Assembly: GCA_946481275.1 (NCBI GenBank)
Contig: CAMLMV010000031.1
Location: forward strand, 1-64,000
Direction of reading: 5' to 3'
Length of the DNA stretch: 64,000 nucleotides
Source: an uncultured Massilia sp.
GTDB lineage: Bacteria > Pseudomonadota > Gammaproteobacteria > Burkholderiales > Burkholderiaceae
In this document: piece by piece, positions 8,648-16,314 of the stretch
Numbering within the stretch: the first letter of the stretch is position 1
Layout of the letters: each line of letters starts with the position of its first letter
Position numbers and translations under genes: made by a program
Notes under the pieces: generated by a model
What the model saw: the letters and a program-made list of their open reading frames with translations, nothing else
Databases searched by the model: none
What the model was told of the DNA's origin: nothing

Positions 8648-10303
8648 ATGATCAGAGTCCTGGAAAACGAGTTTTATTATCTGGATAACTTCCAGCGTGT
8701 GCTGGACTGGATCGCCGAGCGCTACGCCGACCTGCTCATCGACGAGGAACACGCGTTCATCGCCGCCTTCCCGCAATTGCCGCAACCGGCCCGCGCGCTG
8801 TTCGTGCGGATGGTGATGCGCAAGGGCACCCTGTTCCGGGCCAGCAAGCTCAACTACGCGGAGATCGGCTGCCCGCGCGCGGCGGCAGAGGCCCTGCTGC
8901 CCAGCGGCTGGATCGAATCCGATCCCGTCCTGACGCTCGACGAGTTGTTCGACCTGCTGTCCAAGCCGGAGCTGGCCGACGCGTTCGGCCTGGCCGGCGC
9001 GCAGAAAAGCGCGCGCAAGGCCGACCAGCTCGAGGCGCTGCGCACGGATCCCGCGCACGGGGCGGACCGTCCGTTTTCGCACTGGCATCCCGGTTGCGAC
9101 GACCTCGCGCTGCGCCTGCTCGTGCAACCGCTGTGCGACCGCCTGCGCCTCGTCTTCTTCGGCAACCTCTCTCAGGACTGGACGGAATTCGTGCTGTCCG
9201 ACCTGGGCCTGTTCCGCTACGAGCGCGTCGAATTCTCGCCGGCGTCGCGCGGCTTCCGGGCCCGCCACGACATCGACCACTACCTGCAGCTGCACGCTTG
9301 CAAGGAGCGCTACTACGCGGGCGAGGCCGCGCTGGACGTGCTGGCCGACCTGCCCCGCCACGCGTTCGGCAACGACTGGCTCGACAGCCGGCGCGAACGT
9401 CTTCTGTTCCAGCTCGGGCAGTTGCTGGAAAAGGAACAGGACTGGGATAACGCCTATGCCGTGTACGCGGATTGCCGCTATCCGGGCGCGCGCGGACGGG
9501 CCATCCGCGTGCTGGAAAAGCACGAGAAGTTCGACGAGGCCTATGCCCTGTTCGAAACGGCGCGGCAGGCCCCGGAAAGCGAGGCGGAACGCCAGCACCT
9601 GCTGCGTCTCGGCCCGCGCCTGGCGCGCAAGCTGGGCCATCCGAAAGGCCCGCCGCGGCGCGCGACGCCGGCCGCGCGGCTCGACTTGTGCCTGCCGCTG
9701 CCGGGCGGCGAGTGGCGCGTCGAAGGCGTCGTGCTGGAGCATCTGGCGCGCGCCGACGCGCCTGTCTTCTACGTCGAGAACACGCTCGCGAACACGCTGT
9801 TCGGCCTGTTGTGCTGGCGCGCCATCTTCGCGGCCATTCCGGGCGCCTTCTTCCACCCGTTCCACCGCGGGCCGGCCGACCTGTTCGCACCCGATTTCTA
9901 CCAGCGCCGCAAGGACGATTTCGATGCCTGCCTCGCCCTGCTGGACGACGGCCGCCACCGCGCCGCCATCCTCGCGACACACGCGGAGAAGGCGGGCCTG
10001 CAATCGCCGTTCGTCGCGTGGGACTGGCTCGATCGCGACATCATCGAACTCGCGCTGGACTGCATCCCGGCCGCACACCTGAAACTGTGGTTCTGCCGCA
10101 TCCTGCACGACGTGAAGGAAAACCGCACGGGCTTCCCCGACCTGATCCAGTTCTGGCCGGGCGAACGGCGCTACAACATGATCGAGGTGAAGGGCCCGGG
10201 CGACCGCCTGCAGGACAACCAGCTGCGCTGGATCGATTACTGCGCCGAGCACGGCATGCCGATCACGGTGTGCTACCTGCAATGGGAACAAGCGGCGGCA
10301 TGA
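8648..10303 (+). CDS. FAN1-type VRR-NUC structure-specific nuclease
   Basis: A 551-residue homologue of bacterial FAN1. The N-terminal part (EFYYLDNFQRVLDWI, then FVRMVMRKGTLFRASKL) matches the family's DNA-binding region. A helical TPR-like middle follows, and the C-terminal VRR-NUC nuclease fold has FPDLIQFWP and EVKGPGDRLQDNQ supplying the D...E-x-K active site. Bacterial and eukaryotic FAN1 cut 5' flaps and help repair interstrand cross-links. I prefer ATG 8648; an in-frame TTG at 8642 is the alternative, and neither has a clear ribosome site. The stop overlaps the next gene's ATG (ATGA), so nuclease and helicase are co-translated, and a LexA box sits just upstream. Confidence 0.93.
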   Translation: MIRVLENEFYYLDNFQRVLDWIAERYADLLIDEEHAFIAAFPQLPQPARALFVRMVMRKGTLFRASKLNYAEIGCPRAAAEALLPSGWIESDPVLTLDELFDLLSKPELADAFGLAGAQKSARKADQLEALRTDPAHGADRPFSHWHPGCDDLALRLLVQPLCDRLRLVFFGNLSQDWTEFVLSDLGLFRYERVEFSPASRGFRARHDIDHYLQLHACKERYYAGEAALDVLADLPRHAFGNDWLDSRRERLLFQLGQLLEKEQDWDNAYAVYADCRYPGARGRAIRVLEKHEKFDEAYALFETARQAPESEAERQHLLRLGPRLARKLGHPKGPPRRATPAARLDLCLPLPGGEWRVEGVVLEHLARADAPVFYVENTLANTLFGLLCWRAIFAAIPGAFFHPFHRGPADLFAPDFYQRRKDDFDACLALLDDGRHRAAILATHAEKAGLQSPFVAWDWLDRDIIELALDCIPAAHLKLWFCRILHDVKENRTGFPDLIQFWPGERRYNMIEVKGPGDRLQDNQLRWIDYCAEHGMPITVCYLQWEQAAA

Positions 10304-12552
10304 ACGACGCACGCTACGTCGTGTCCGTGCGCGCCCTGTGCGAATTCACGGCCAAGCAGGGCGACCTCGACCTGCGCTTCACGCCGTCTCCCACGGCGCA
10401 GGAAGGCATCGCGGGCCATGCCGTCGTGGCATCCCGCCGCGACGACAACTACCGCAGCGAAGTGACGCTCTCCGGCGACTGGGGCCCGCTGCACGTGCGC
10501 GGACGCGCCGACGGCTACGACCCCGACCGGAACCTGATCGAGGAAGTGAAGACGTACCGCGGCCAGTTCGCGCGGATCCCCGACAACCACCTGCGCCTGG
10601 CCTGGGCCCAGTTGCGCGTCTACGGGCACCTGATGTGCGACGAACTCGGCATGGACGAGGTCAACCTGGCGCTCGTCTACTTCGACATCGGCAGCCAGCA
10701 GGAGACCGTGCTGCGCGAGACCCGCACCCGCGCCGACCTCGCCGCGCTGTTCGAAGACCAGTGCCGCCGCTTCGTCGCGTGGGCCGAACAGGAACTCGCG
10801 CATCGCGGCGCGCGCGACGCAGCATTGACGGCGCTGCGCTTTCCCCACGCCGACTTCCGTCCGGGCCAGCGCCAACTGGCAGAGGCCATCTTCCGCGCCA
10901 ATGCCGGCAAGCGCTGCCTGCTCGCGCAGGCCCCGACCGGCATCGGCAAGACCGTGGGCACCCTGTTCCCGGTGCTGAAGGCGGCGCCTGGCCAGGCTCT
11001 CGACAAGGTATTCTTCCTGGCCGCGAAGACGCCGGGACGCCAGCTCGCGCTCGACGCGGCGGCGACACTCAAGTCCGGCGGCACGCTGCCATTGCGCGTG
11101 CTCGAACTGAGCGCGCGCGACAAGGCGTGCGAGCATCCGGACAAAGCCTGCCACGGCGATTCGTGCCCGCTCGCCCAGGGCTTCTACGACCGCCTGCCGG
11201 CCGCGCGCGAGGCGGCGGCGAAAGCGGACATGCTCGACCGCGCCGCGCTGCGCGAGATCGGCCTCGCGCACGACGTCTGTCCGTACTACCTGGGCAGCGA
11301 GATGGTGCGCTGGAGCGACGTCGTCGTGGGCGACTACAACTACTGGTTCGATGGCGGTGCGATGCTGTACGCGCTGGCGCTGGAGCGCGGCTGGAAGGTC
11401 AGCGTGCTGGCCGACGAGGCCCACAACCTGGTGGCGCGGGCACGCTCGATGTACACGGCGACGCTGCAGCGCGCCGACTTGCGGGCGGCCCGCGCTTGTG
11501 CCCCGCCCGCACTGCACAAGCCGCTCGACAAGGTGAAGCGCGCGTGGACCGACGTGAGCAAGTCTTCGCCCCTGCCCTACCAGGTGCTGGACGGCCTGCC
11601 CGACAAATTCCTGAACGCCCTGCAGGGCGCGGCCAGCGCCATCACGGAACACATGGCGGCGTTCCCCGTACCGCTCGACCCGGAAGTGCAGGAGTTCTAT
11701 TTCGGCGCGCTGCAGTTCGGCCGCCTCGCGGAATCGTTCGGCGAACACTCCCTGTTCGACGTCACGCGCGAGGACGAGCGCAACACGACGCTCTGCATCC
11801 GCAACGTCGTCCCCGCGCCCTTCCTCGGCCCGCGCTTCGCCTATGCCCATTCGACGACGCTGTTTTCCGCGACCCTGAGCCCATGGCATTATTTCGCCGA
11901 CCTGCTCGGCATGCCCGAGGACACGGCGTGGATCGACGTCGATTCGCCGTTCACCGCGAGCCAGCTGGACGTGCATGTCGCGCACGGCATCTCGACCCGC
12001 TACCAGGCGCGCGCCGGCTCGCTCGCGCCGATCGCGGCCCTGATGGCGGACCAGTACCACGACAAGCCCGGCAACTACCTCGCGTTCTTTTCCAGCTTCG
12101 ACTACCTGCAGCAGGTCGCGGACCGCTTCGAGCGCGACCATCCGGACATTCCCGTGTGGAGACAGGCGCGCCGCATGAGCGAGCCGGAACGGGCGGATTT
12201 CCTCGCGCGCTTCGTCGCGGGCGGCCGCGGCATCGGCTTCGCGGTGCTGGGCGGCTCGTTCGGCGAGGGCGTCGACCTGCCCGGCGAGCGCCTCATCGGC
12301 GCGTTCGTCGCGACCCTGGGCCTGCCGCAGCTGAACCCCGTCAACGAGCAGCTGCGCCAGCGCATGCAATCGATGTTCGGTGCCGGCTACGACTACACCT
12401 ATCTCTATCCCGGCATGCAGAAGGTCGTGCAGGCGGCCGGCCGCGTGATCCGCACGGAGCAGGACCGCGGCGTCGTGTGGCTCATCGACGACCGCTTCGC
12501 GCGGCCCGAAGTGCAGGCGCTGCTGCCCGCGTGGTGGCATGTCAGCGCATGA
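10300..12552 (+). CDS. nuclease-helicase fusion: PD-(D/E)XK domain plus XPD/DinG-type helicase
   Basis: A 750-residue protein. Residues about 60-165 form a PD-(D/E)XK (Cas4/RecB-like) nuclease with D71 and EEVKT (81-85). The rest is a superfamily 2 XPD/DinG helicase: Walker A APTGIGKT (211-218), four cysteines likely to hold an iron-sulfur cluster (C277, C284, C289, C327), the ADEAHN box (371-376), and C-terminal GGSFGEGVDLPG and QAAGRVIRTEQD motifs. It is expected to unwind DNA 5' to 3' and to nick or trim substrates. Four-base overlap with the FAN1 gene and the upstream LexA box argue for joint repair of damaged forks. Its 3' end overlaps the convergent response-regulator gene by 11 bp. Confidence 0.92.
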   Translation: MNDARYVVSVRALCEFTAKQGDLDLRFTPSPTAQEGIAGHAVVASRRDDNYRSEVTLSGDWGPLHVRGRADGYDPDRNLIEEVKTYRGQFARIPDNHLRLAWAQLRVYGHLMCDELGMDEVNLALVYFDIGSQQETVLRETRTRADLAALFEDQCRRFVAWAEQELAHRGARDAALTALRFPHADFRPGQRQLAEAIFRANAGKRCLLAQAPTGIGKTVGTLFPVLKAAPGQALDKVFFLAAKTPGRQLALDAAATLKSGGTLPLRVLELSARDKACEHPDKACHGDSCPLAQGFYDRLPAAREAAAKADMLDRAALREIGLAHDVCPYYLGSEMVRWSDVVVGDYNYWFDGGAMLYALALERGWKVSVLADEAHNLVARARSMYTATLQRADLRAARACAPPALHKPLDKVKRAWTDVSKSSPLPYQVLDGLPDKFLNALQGAASAITEHMAAFPVPLDPEVQEFYFGALQFGRLAESFGEHSLFDVTREDERNTTLCIRNVVPAPFLGPRFAYAHSTTLFSATLSPWHYFADLLGMPEDTAWIDVDSPFTASQLDVHVAHGISTRYQARAGSLAPIAALMADQYHDKPGNYLAFFSSFDYLQQVADRFERDHPDIPVWRQARRMSEPERADFLARFVAGGRGIGFAVLGGSFGEGVDLPGERLIGAFVATLGLPQLNPVNEQLRQRMQSMFGAGYDYTYLYPGMQKVVQAAGRVIRTEQDRGVVWLIDDRFARPEVQALLPAWWHVSA

Positions 12553-13303
12553 GATCGCGCACCTTCTGATAACCGCTGCGGCTGATCGGAATGCGCGCAC
12601 CGGACTTCAGCACCGCGCAGTGGCCGTCCTTGCCCGTCGGTTCGATACGCGCGATGGTGCCCAGGTTGACGATGTACGACCGGTGCACGCGCAGGAAGGC
12701 CTGCGGATCCAGCTGGCTTTCCAGTTCGGCCATGCGCTGGTTCTTCAGCCACTGGCGGCCTTCGGAACAGATGGCCACGTAATCGTCCTGGGCCTCGATG
12801 TAGTCGATGCGCGCGACGGGAATCACCTGCACGCGCGCGCCGTCGCGGATCAGGATACGTTCAAGCGGCTGGTGGCGCGCCTGCGCATCGCTCACGAGCG
12901 CGCGCATCGTCGACTCCCCCTGGGTCGCCGCCGCGGGCGCAATAGAGAAAGAGGCACGGCGTTCGCGCGCGTGCGCGAGGGCCTGCGCGAGGCGCTCGCG
13001 CGTGAACGGTTTCAGGAGGTAGTCGAGCGCATGGACGTCGAAGGCGCGCAGCGCGAACTGGTCGTACGCGGTCACGAACACGTAGTGCGTCTTCGCGCCG
13101 GCCAGTTCGACGACTTCGAAGCCGTCCAGCTTGGGCATCTGGATGTCGAGGAACACGAGATCGGGCGCCAGCTCCGCGATCGCCTTCACGGCCTCGAAGC
13201 CATTGGCGCATTCGCCGACGATCTCCACGTCGGGGTGTAGCCCCAGATGCTCGCGCAGCACGGCGCGCGCCAGGGGTTCGTCGTCCACGATGATCACGCG
13301 CAT
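12542..13303 (-). CDS. LytTR-family response regulator
   Basis: A 253-residue regulator with an N-terminal receiver domain (VDDEP acidic pair near residues 6-8, phospho-acceptor D53 in FLDIQMPK, conserved Lys in YLLKPF). A linker leads to a C-terminal LytTR DNA-binding domain: RIDYIEAQDDYVAI, FLRVHRSYIVNL and ISRSGYQKVRDL. It belongs to the LytR/AlgR type. It follows its kinase by three bases, so they form one operon. LytTR sites are usually imperfect direct repeats in target promoters; I did not find a convincing pair here. Confidence 0.95.
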   Translation of the reverse strand: MRVIIVDDEPLARAVLREHLGLHPDVEIVGECANGFEAVKAIAELAPDLVFLDIQMPKLDGFEVVELAGAKTHYVFVTAYDQFALRAFDVHALDYLLKPFTRERLAQALAHARERRASFSIAPAAATQGESTMRALVSDAQARHQPLERILIRDGARVQVIPVARIDYIEAQDDYVAICSEGRQWLKNQRMAELESQLDPQAFLRVHRSYIVNLGTIARIEPTGKDGHCAVLKSGARIPISRSGYQKVRDLMR

Positions 13304-13306
13304 GCG

Positions 13307-14407
13307 TCAGATCCTTTCGAGTTCGGGTTGGGGTTCATCAGCCGTCACCGCCGGCAGTGCCAGCTCCACGATGAAGCGGCCATCGCGCCGCGCCCAGTGC
13401 GCGCTCGCCTCATGTCCATGGTCCGCCGCGAGGCGCTGGCGCACGTTGACGAGGCCCAGGCCCGTGCCGCGCGCGGACCCGGCGCCATCGACGCTGTCGG
13501 GATCGACGTCGTTCTCCACGCGGATGCGCAGGATCGATCCGGCGCGCACCGCCTCGATCCGAACGAGACCCGTCTCGATCATCTGGCCGATGCCGTGCTT
13601 GATCGCATTTTCCACGAGCGGCTGCAGCAGCATCGGCGCCAGCAGGCACTCGCCGGCGGCGGGGTCGATGGCGGCCTCGAAGCGCAGCCGGTCGCCGTAG
13701 CGCACCTGCTCGATGGCGACGAAATGCCGCACGAGCTGCAGCTCCTGGTCGAGCGTCACCTTGCGGTCGGCGCGCAGCCCCAGCGTGTGGCGGAAGAACT
13801 CGGCCAGCTGCACGGTCATGGCGCGCGCGGCGGCCGGGTCGAGCGACGTCAGCGCGCTGATCGAATTCAGGCTGTTGAACAGGAAGTGCGGATCGACCTG
13901 GGCACGCAGCATGCGCAGTTCGGCGTCCTGGGCCATCAGCTTCATCTCCAGGCGCTGGGTCTCGAGCTGGCGTACGCGCTCGGTCTCGATCAGCAGGTAA
14001 TTCACGGCGGCGGCCAGGCCGTACAGGATCAGGCCGAGGCCGAACATCGACGCCAGCACGGGGCCGCTCGCGACGGGCACGTAGCCGTCCGGCCCCAGCG
14101 CGGCCAGCAGGCTGTTCCAGATCGCGCCCATGCCGCTCCACAGCCCGGACACGCAGGCCGCCGTCATGCCGACGCCGGCGGCGATGGCGAGCGGGCGGCG
14201 GCGCCCCAGCGGGTACGCGCGGCACACGTAGTAGGCGGAAAAGCCCGCCGCGTACGCGTACCAGAGCGCCAGCGGCACGGCGAACAGCACGCTCGCGCCC
14301 CAGCCCGCCCCGCTGACGGCGAGCATGGCCGCCAGCAGCAGGCCCAGCATCAGCCAGGCCAGCAGGTAGAGCGCCGTCGCGCGCCAGCTCGCGAAGATGC
14401 CGTGCAT
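13307..14407 (-). CDS. LytS-type sensor histidine kinase
   Basis: A 366-residue membrane kinase of the His_kinase/LytS group. Hydrophobic segments fill about residues 10-155 and predict four to five passes. Then comes the phospho-acceptor block AQVDPHFLFNSLNSISAL, with the autophosphorylated His in PHFLFN, and a GHKL ATPase domain ending in GTGLGLVNVRQRL. No PAS or large periplasmic sensor is visible, so the signal is probably read within the membrane. It sits between the LiaF-like genes and the response-regulator gene, in keeping with cell-envelope stress sensing. Confidence 0.94.
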   Translation of the reverse strand: MHGIFASWRATALYLLAWLMLGLLLAAMLAVSGAGWGASVLFAVPLALWYAYAAGFSAYYVCRAYPLGRRRPLAIAAGVGMTAACVSGLWSGMGAIWNSLLAALGPDGYVPVASGPVLASMFGLGLILYGLAAAVNYLLIETERVRQLETQRLEMKLMAQDAELRMLRAQVDPHFLFNSLNSISALTSLDPAAARAMTVQLAEFFRHTLGLRADRKVTLDQELQLVRHFVAIEQVRYGDRLRFEAAIDPAAGECLLAPMLLQPLVENAIKHGIGQMIETGLVRIEAVRAGSILRIRVENDVDPDSVDGAGSARGTGLGLVNVRQRLAADHGHEASAHWARRDGRFIVELALPAVTADEPQPELERI

Positions 14408-14418
14408 TGGCCGCGCCC

Positions 14419-15126
14419 TTAGTTACGCACTTCCACGCCGCCCATGATGGCGTAGCCGGTGATGACGAGGCGCTTGCTGGCGTCGGGCGGCCGGGCCGTC
14501 TTTTCCGCGAATCCGCCCATCACGGGCGTGCCGTTCAGGACGACGGTCCAGTCGGGCGGAACCTTGATGTTGATGCCGCCCCAGACCGTGAAGACGTTGA
14601 TCACGGCTTCCTTGACGATGGACGCATCGCGCAGGTCGAGCGCGCAGCCGCCCATCACGGCCGTGATCTCGCCGCCGCGGAAGTCCTGCGAACCGACGCG
14701 GCGCTCGAAGCCGCCCAGCACGGCGACGATGTCGACGACGTTGTCCGGGCCTGCCCCGGCCACGACGTCTTCGCGCGCCACCCGCCCCGGGCCCAGCGAG
14801 CGGTACAGCACCAGACCGCCCAGCGCGATCATCACGAGCGGCCACAACGTACCCCAGCTGATGTAGAAGTAGCCCATGCGGCTGACGATCATCAGGAGGC
14901 CGATTGCGATCAGCACGCCGCCCATGTAACTGCTACTGCGCCCGCTGCGCGTCCCGTTGCCGAACAGTGCGACACAGCCGGCCACGATGAAGGCGAGCGG
15001 CCAGAAACCGATCGCGTGGCGGAAGTTCAGGATGTCGAGGTTATCGAGCAGGAACAGGACGCCCATGCCCACCACGAGCAGGCCGAGCACGACCTGGCTC
15101 GATGCGCGGTTCGTGTTATTTTCCAT
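14419..15126 (-). CDS. LiaF-like membrane protein (cell-wall-active antibiotic response)
   Basis: A 235-residue protein. The N-terminal half has four hydrophobic segments (VVLGLLVVGMGVLFLLDNL is the first), and the C-terminal half is a soluble LiaF/YvqF-like beta domain with repeated VxGG elements (VLGGFERR, VMGGCALDL, VWGGINIKV, VMGGFAEK). In Firmicutes LiaF restrains a three-component envelope-stress system; in Proteobacteria such proteins often accompany LytS/LytR pairs, as here. The ATG at 15126 lies 11 bases inside the end of the preceding gene and the stop is 11 bases before the kinase start, so the four genes form one operon. Confidence 0.88.
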   Translation of the reverse strand: MENNTNRASSQVVLGLLVVGMGVLFLLDNLDILNFRHAIGFWPLAFIVAGCVALFGNGTRSGRSSSYMGGVLIAIGLLMIVSRMGYFYISWGTLWPLVMIALGGLVLYRSLGPGRVAREDVVAGAGPDNVVDIVAVLGGFERRVGSQDFRGGEITAVMGGCALDLRDASIVKEAVINVFTVWGGINIKVPPDWTVVLNGTPVMGGFAEKTARPPDASKRLVITGYAIMGGVEVRN

Positions 15127-15490
15127 GGCCGTCCCCTCCCTTCTGGCCGAAGCGGCGCTCGGCGATCGGCCGGATCGCCATCGTGATGCCGCTGATGATG
15201 ATGAACAGGGGCCAGCTGTTGCCGAACGCGAGGCCCCACAGGCCCTCGAGCACGGCGAACAGCCACAGGCCGATGAACACGGTCCACAGGCCGTTGGAGA
15301 ATTCGCGGGCGTTCGGGTAGCCGATGGTCTGGTTGATGCCCACGACGACCAGCAGCAGCGGCGCATAATGCCACAGTGAGCGGACGTCGAACACATCCAT
15401 CTGGTCCAGCAGGAAGGCCACGCCCAGTCCCACCAGGACAAGGCCCCACAACACCTGGCGCCGCAGGTGGTAGGAAGCTTCGCTATTCAT
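15116..15490 (-). CDS. small LiaF-transmembrane-domain protein (DUF5668-like)
   Basis: A 124-residue membrane protein with four predicted segments (LWGLVLVGLGVAFLLDQM first, FIGLWLFAVLEGLWGLAF third). It resembles the membrane half of LiaF-like proteins and of its downstream neighbour, so the two look like an ancient duplication. I start it at ATG 15490 because GGAGG lies four bases upstream; a longer in-frame ATG at 15520 would place that ribosome site inside the gene. It is the first gene of the four-gene kinase/regulator operon. Confidence 0.85.
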   Translation of the reverse strand: MNSEASYHLRRQVLWGLVLVGLGVAFLLDQMDVFDVRSLWHYAPLLLVVVGINQTIGYPNAREFSNGLWTVFIGLWLFAVLEGLWGLAFGNSWPLFIIISGITMAIRPIAERRFGQKGGDGHGK

Positions 15491-15531
15491 GTTTCCTCCG
15501 TTGTGATCGAATGTCGACACGATAACGGAGG
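15491..15531 (-). promoter_or_regulatory. hairpin that could hide the Shine-Dalgarno of the LiaF-like operon
   Basis: On the transcribed strand CCTCCGTT (15531-15524) is complementary over 8 bases to AACGGAGG (15502-15495), which contains the GGAGG ribosome site four bases before ATG 15490. The 21-base loop contains TGTCGACA and can itself pair ATCG with CGAT. Folding would block initiation, so translation of the operon may be controlled by a trans factor, temperature or ribosome occupancy. The repeat could instead be a DNA operator. Confidence 0.45.
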
Positions 15532-15607
15532 TCGGCGCGCGGGTGGAAGTGCTTTTCGGCCAACGGCGGCGCCGTGCCGGTGAATGGCGACGTGGGCGGC
15601 GAATGGC

Positions 15608-15637
15608 AAAAGGCCCGCCATGTCGCCATGGCGGGCC
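15608..15637 (-). terminator. rho-independent terminator for the 54-aa gene
   Basis: An 11-bp perfect GC-rich stem (15612-15622 with 15627-15637, GGCCCGCCATG arms) with a TCGC/GCGA tetraloop is followed on the minus strand by TTTT. It lies 18 bases after the stop of the small gene ending at 15656. Confidence 0.85.
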
Positions 15638-15655
15638 CTTCGGAAAGCGGATGAA

Positions 15656-15820
15656 TCAGGCCGCGGCTTGCGGACGCTGCCCCTTCTGCTGGTTGCGGTA
15701 CCTGGCGCGGGCAGCGGCAATCTTGAGGGCTTCGCGCGCGACGTTCATCTTGTGGATTTCCTCGCGCTCTTTCTTGCCGCGGTGCTGGGCCACGTGTTTG
15801 CTGCCGATCTTGGCGGTCAT
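15656..15820 (-). CDS. 54-aa basic conserved-looking small protein, unknown
   Basis: ATG 15820 is preceded by AGGAG. The product begins MTAKIGSKHVAQHRGKKERE and continues with an Ala/Arg/Gln-rich helix ending QQKGQRPQAAA. It is highly charged, has no signal or membrane segment, and looks like one long helix. A clear terminator follows it and another small gene precedes it by 34 bases on the same strand, so it is very likely a real expressed gene. I do not recognise a family. Confidence 0.65.
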   Translation of the reverse strand: MTAKIGSKHVAQHRGKKEREEIHKMNVAREALKIAAARARYRNQQKGQRPQAAA

Positions 15821-15854
15821 GATGCTTCTCCTGTTCGGTGACGGTGAAACTGGT

Positions 15855-16019
15855 CTAGGTGCGGGAGGCGCCGATCCGGTCGTCCGACGGCATCAGCATG
15901 CCCCATCCCAGCTGGCGCCGGATTTCTTCCGGCGTCGGCGGCGGTTTCGGGTCTTTCGAACGCCGCTCGAGGTACTCGCGCACGAGATGCTTGGGGGGGT
16001 TCGTCGTCGTCGTGGTCAT
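15855..16019 (-). CDS. 54-aa small hydrophilic protein, unknown
   Basis: ATG 16019 is preceded by GGAGG at good spacing, which favours this start over the in-frame one at 16214. The product opens with MTTTTTNPPKHLVREYLERR, followed by KDPKPPPTPEEIRRQLGWGM and a short tail. The PTPEEIRRQLGW block resembles a small helix cap and looks conserved in style, but I cannot name a family. It is the first gene of a two-gene unit with the 54-aa gene at 15656-15820. Confidence 0.6.
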   Translation of the reverse strand: MTTTTTNPPKHLVREYLERRSKDPKPPPTPEEIRRQLGWGMLMPSDDRIGASRT

Positions 16020-16272
16020 GGCAACCTCCGCTTCCGTGGAAGCCGGCGCGTTCGCCGCCGGCCTCGAAATTGGTGCCGGTCCTCGAGGCGACCGGCTGAC
16101 CTGTCGAGGTGGTTGGCCGCCTGCGGAAGATCGCTGGGGCCTCACTCGACGCCTCCATCGTAGCGAGTCCAGCGGGGTCGCAACCGTTAGATGCCGCACA
16201 CTGTGCGTCCCCATGAGTTCCAGTCCTACAGGCCATCTTCAAAGAGACCTACGTGGCAGCGAAAAATGCAAT

Positions 16273-16296
16273 AAAAAAGGGGGCCGCAGCCCCCTT
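16273..16296 (-). terminator. rho-independent terminator of the TonB receptor gene
   Basis: GGGGGC (16279-16284) pairs with GCCCCC (16289-16294) around a CGCA loop, extended by two A-T pairs, and is followed on the minus strand by a T-run. It lies 18 bases after the receptor stop codon. Confidence 0.88.
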
Positions 16297-16314
16297 GCAT
16301 TGCCGCCGACGACG

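Noticed and set aside
7616..10312. Long minus-strand N-terminal extension of the M15 peptidase gene
   Set aside because: It is antisense to the FAN1 and Pro/Ala-rich genes; the proper start at 7615 has a ribosome site.
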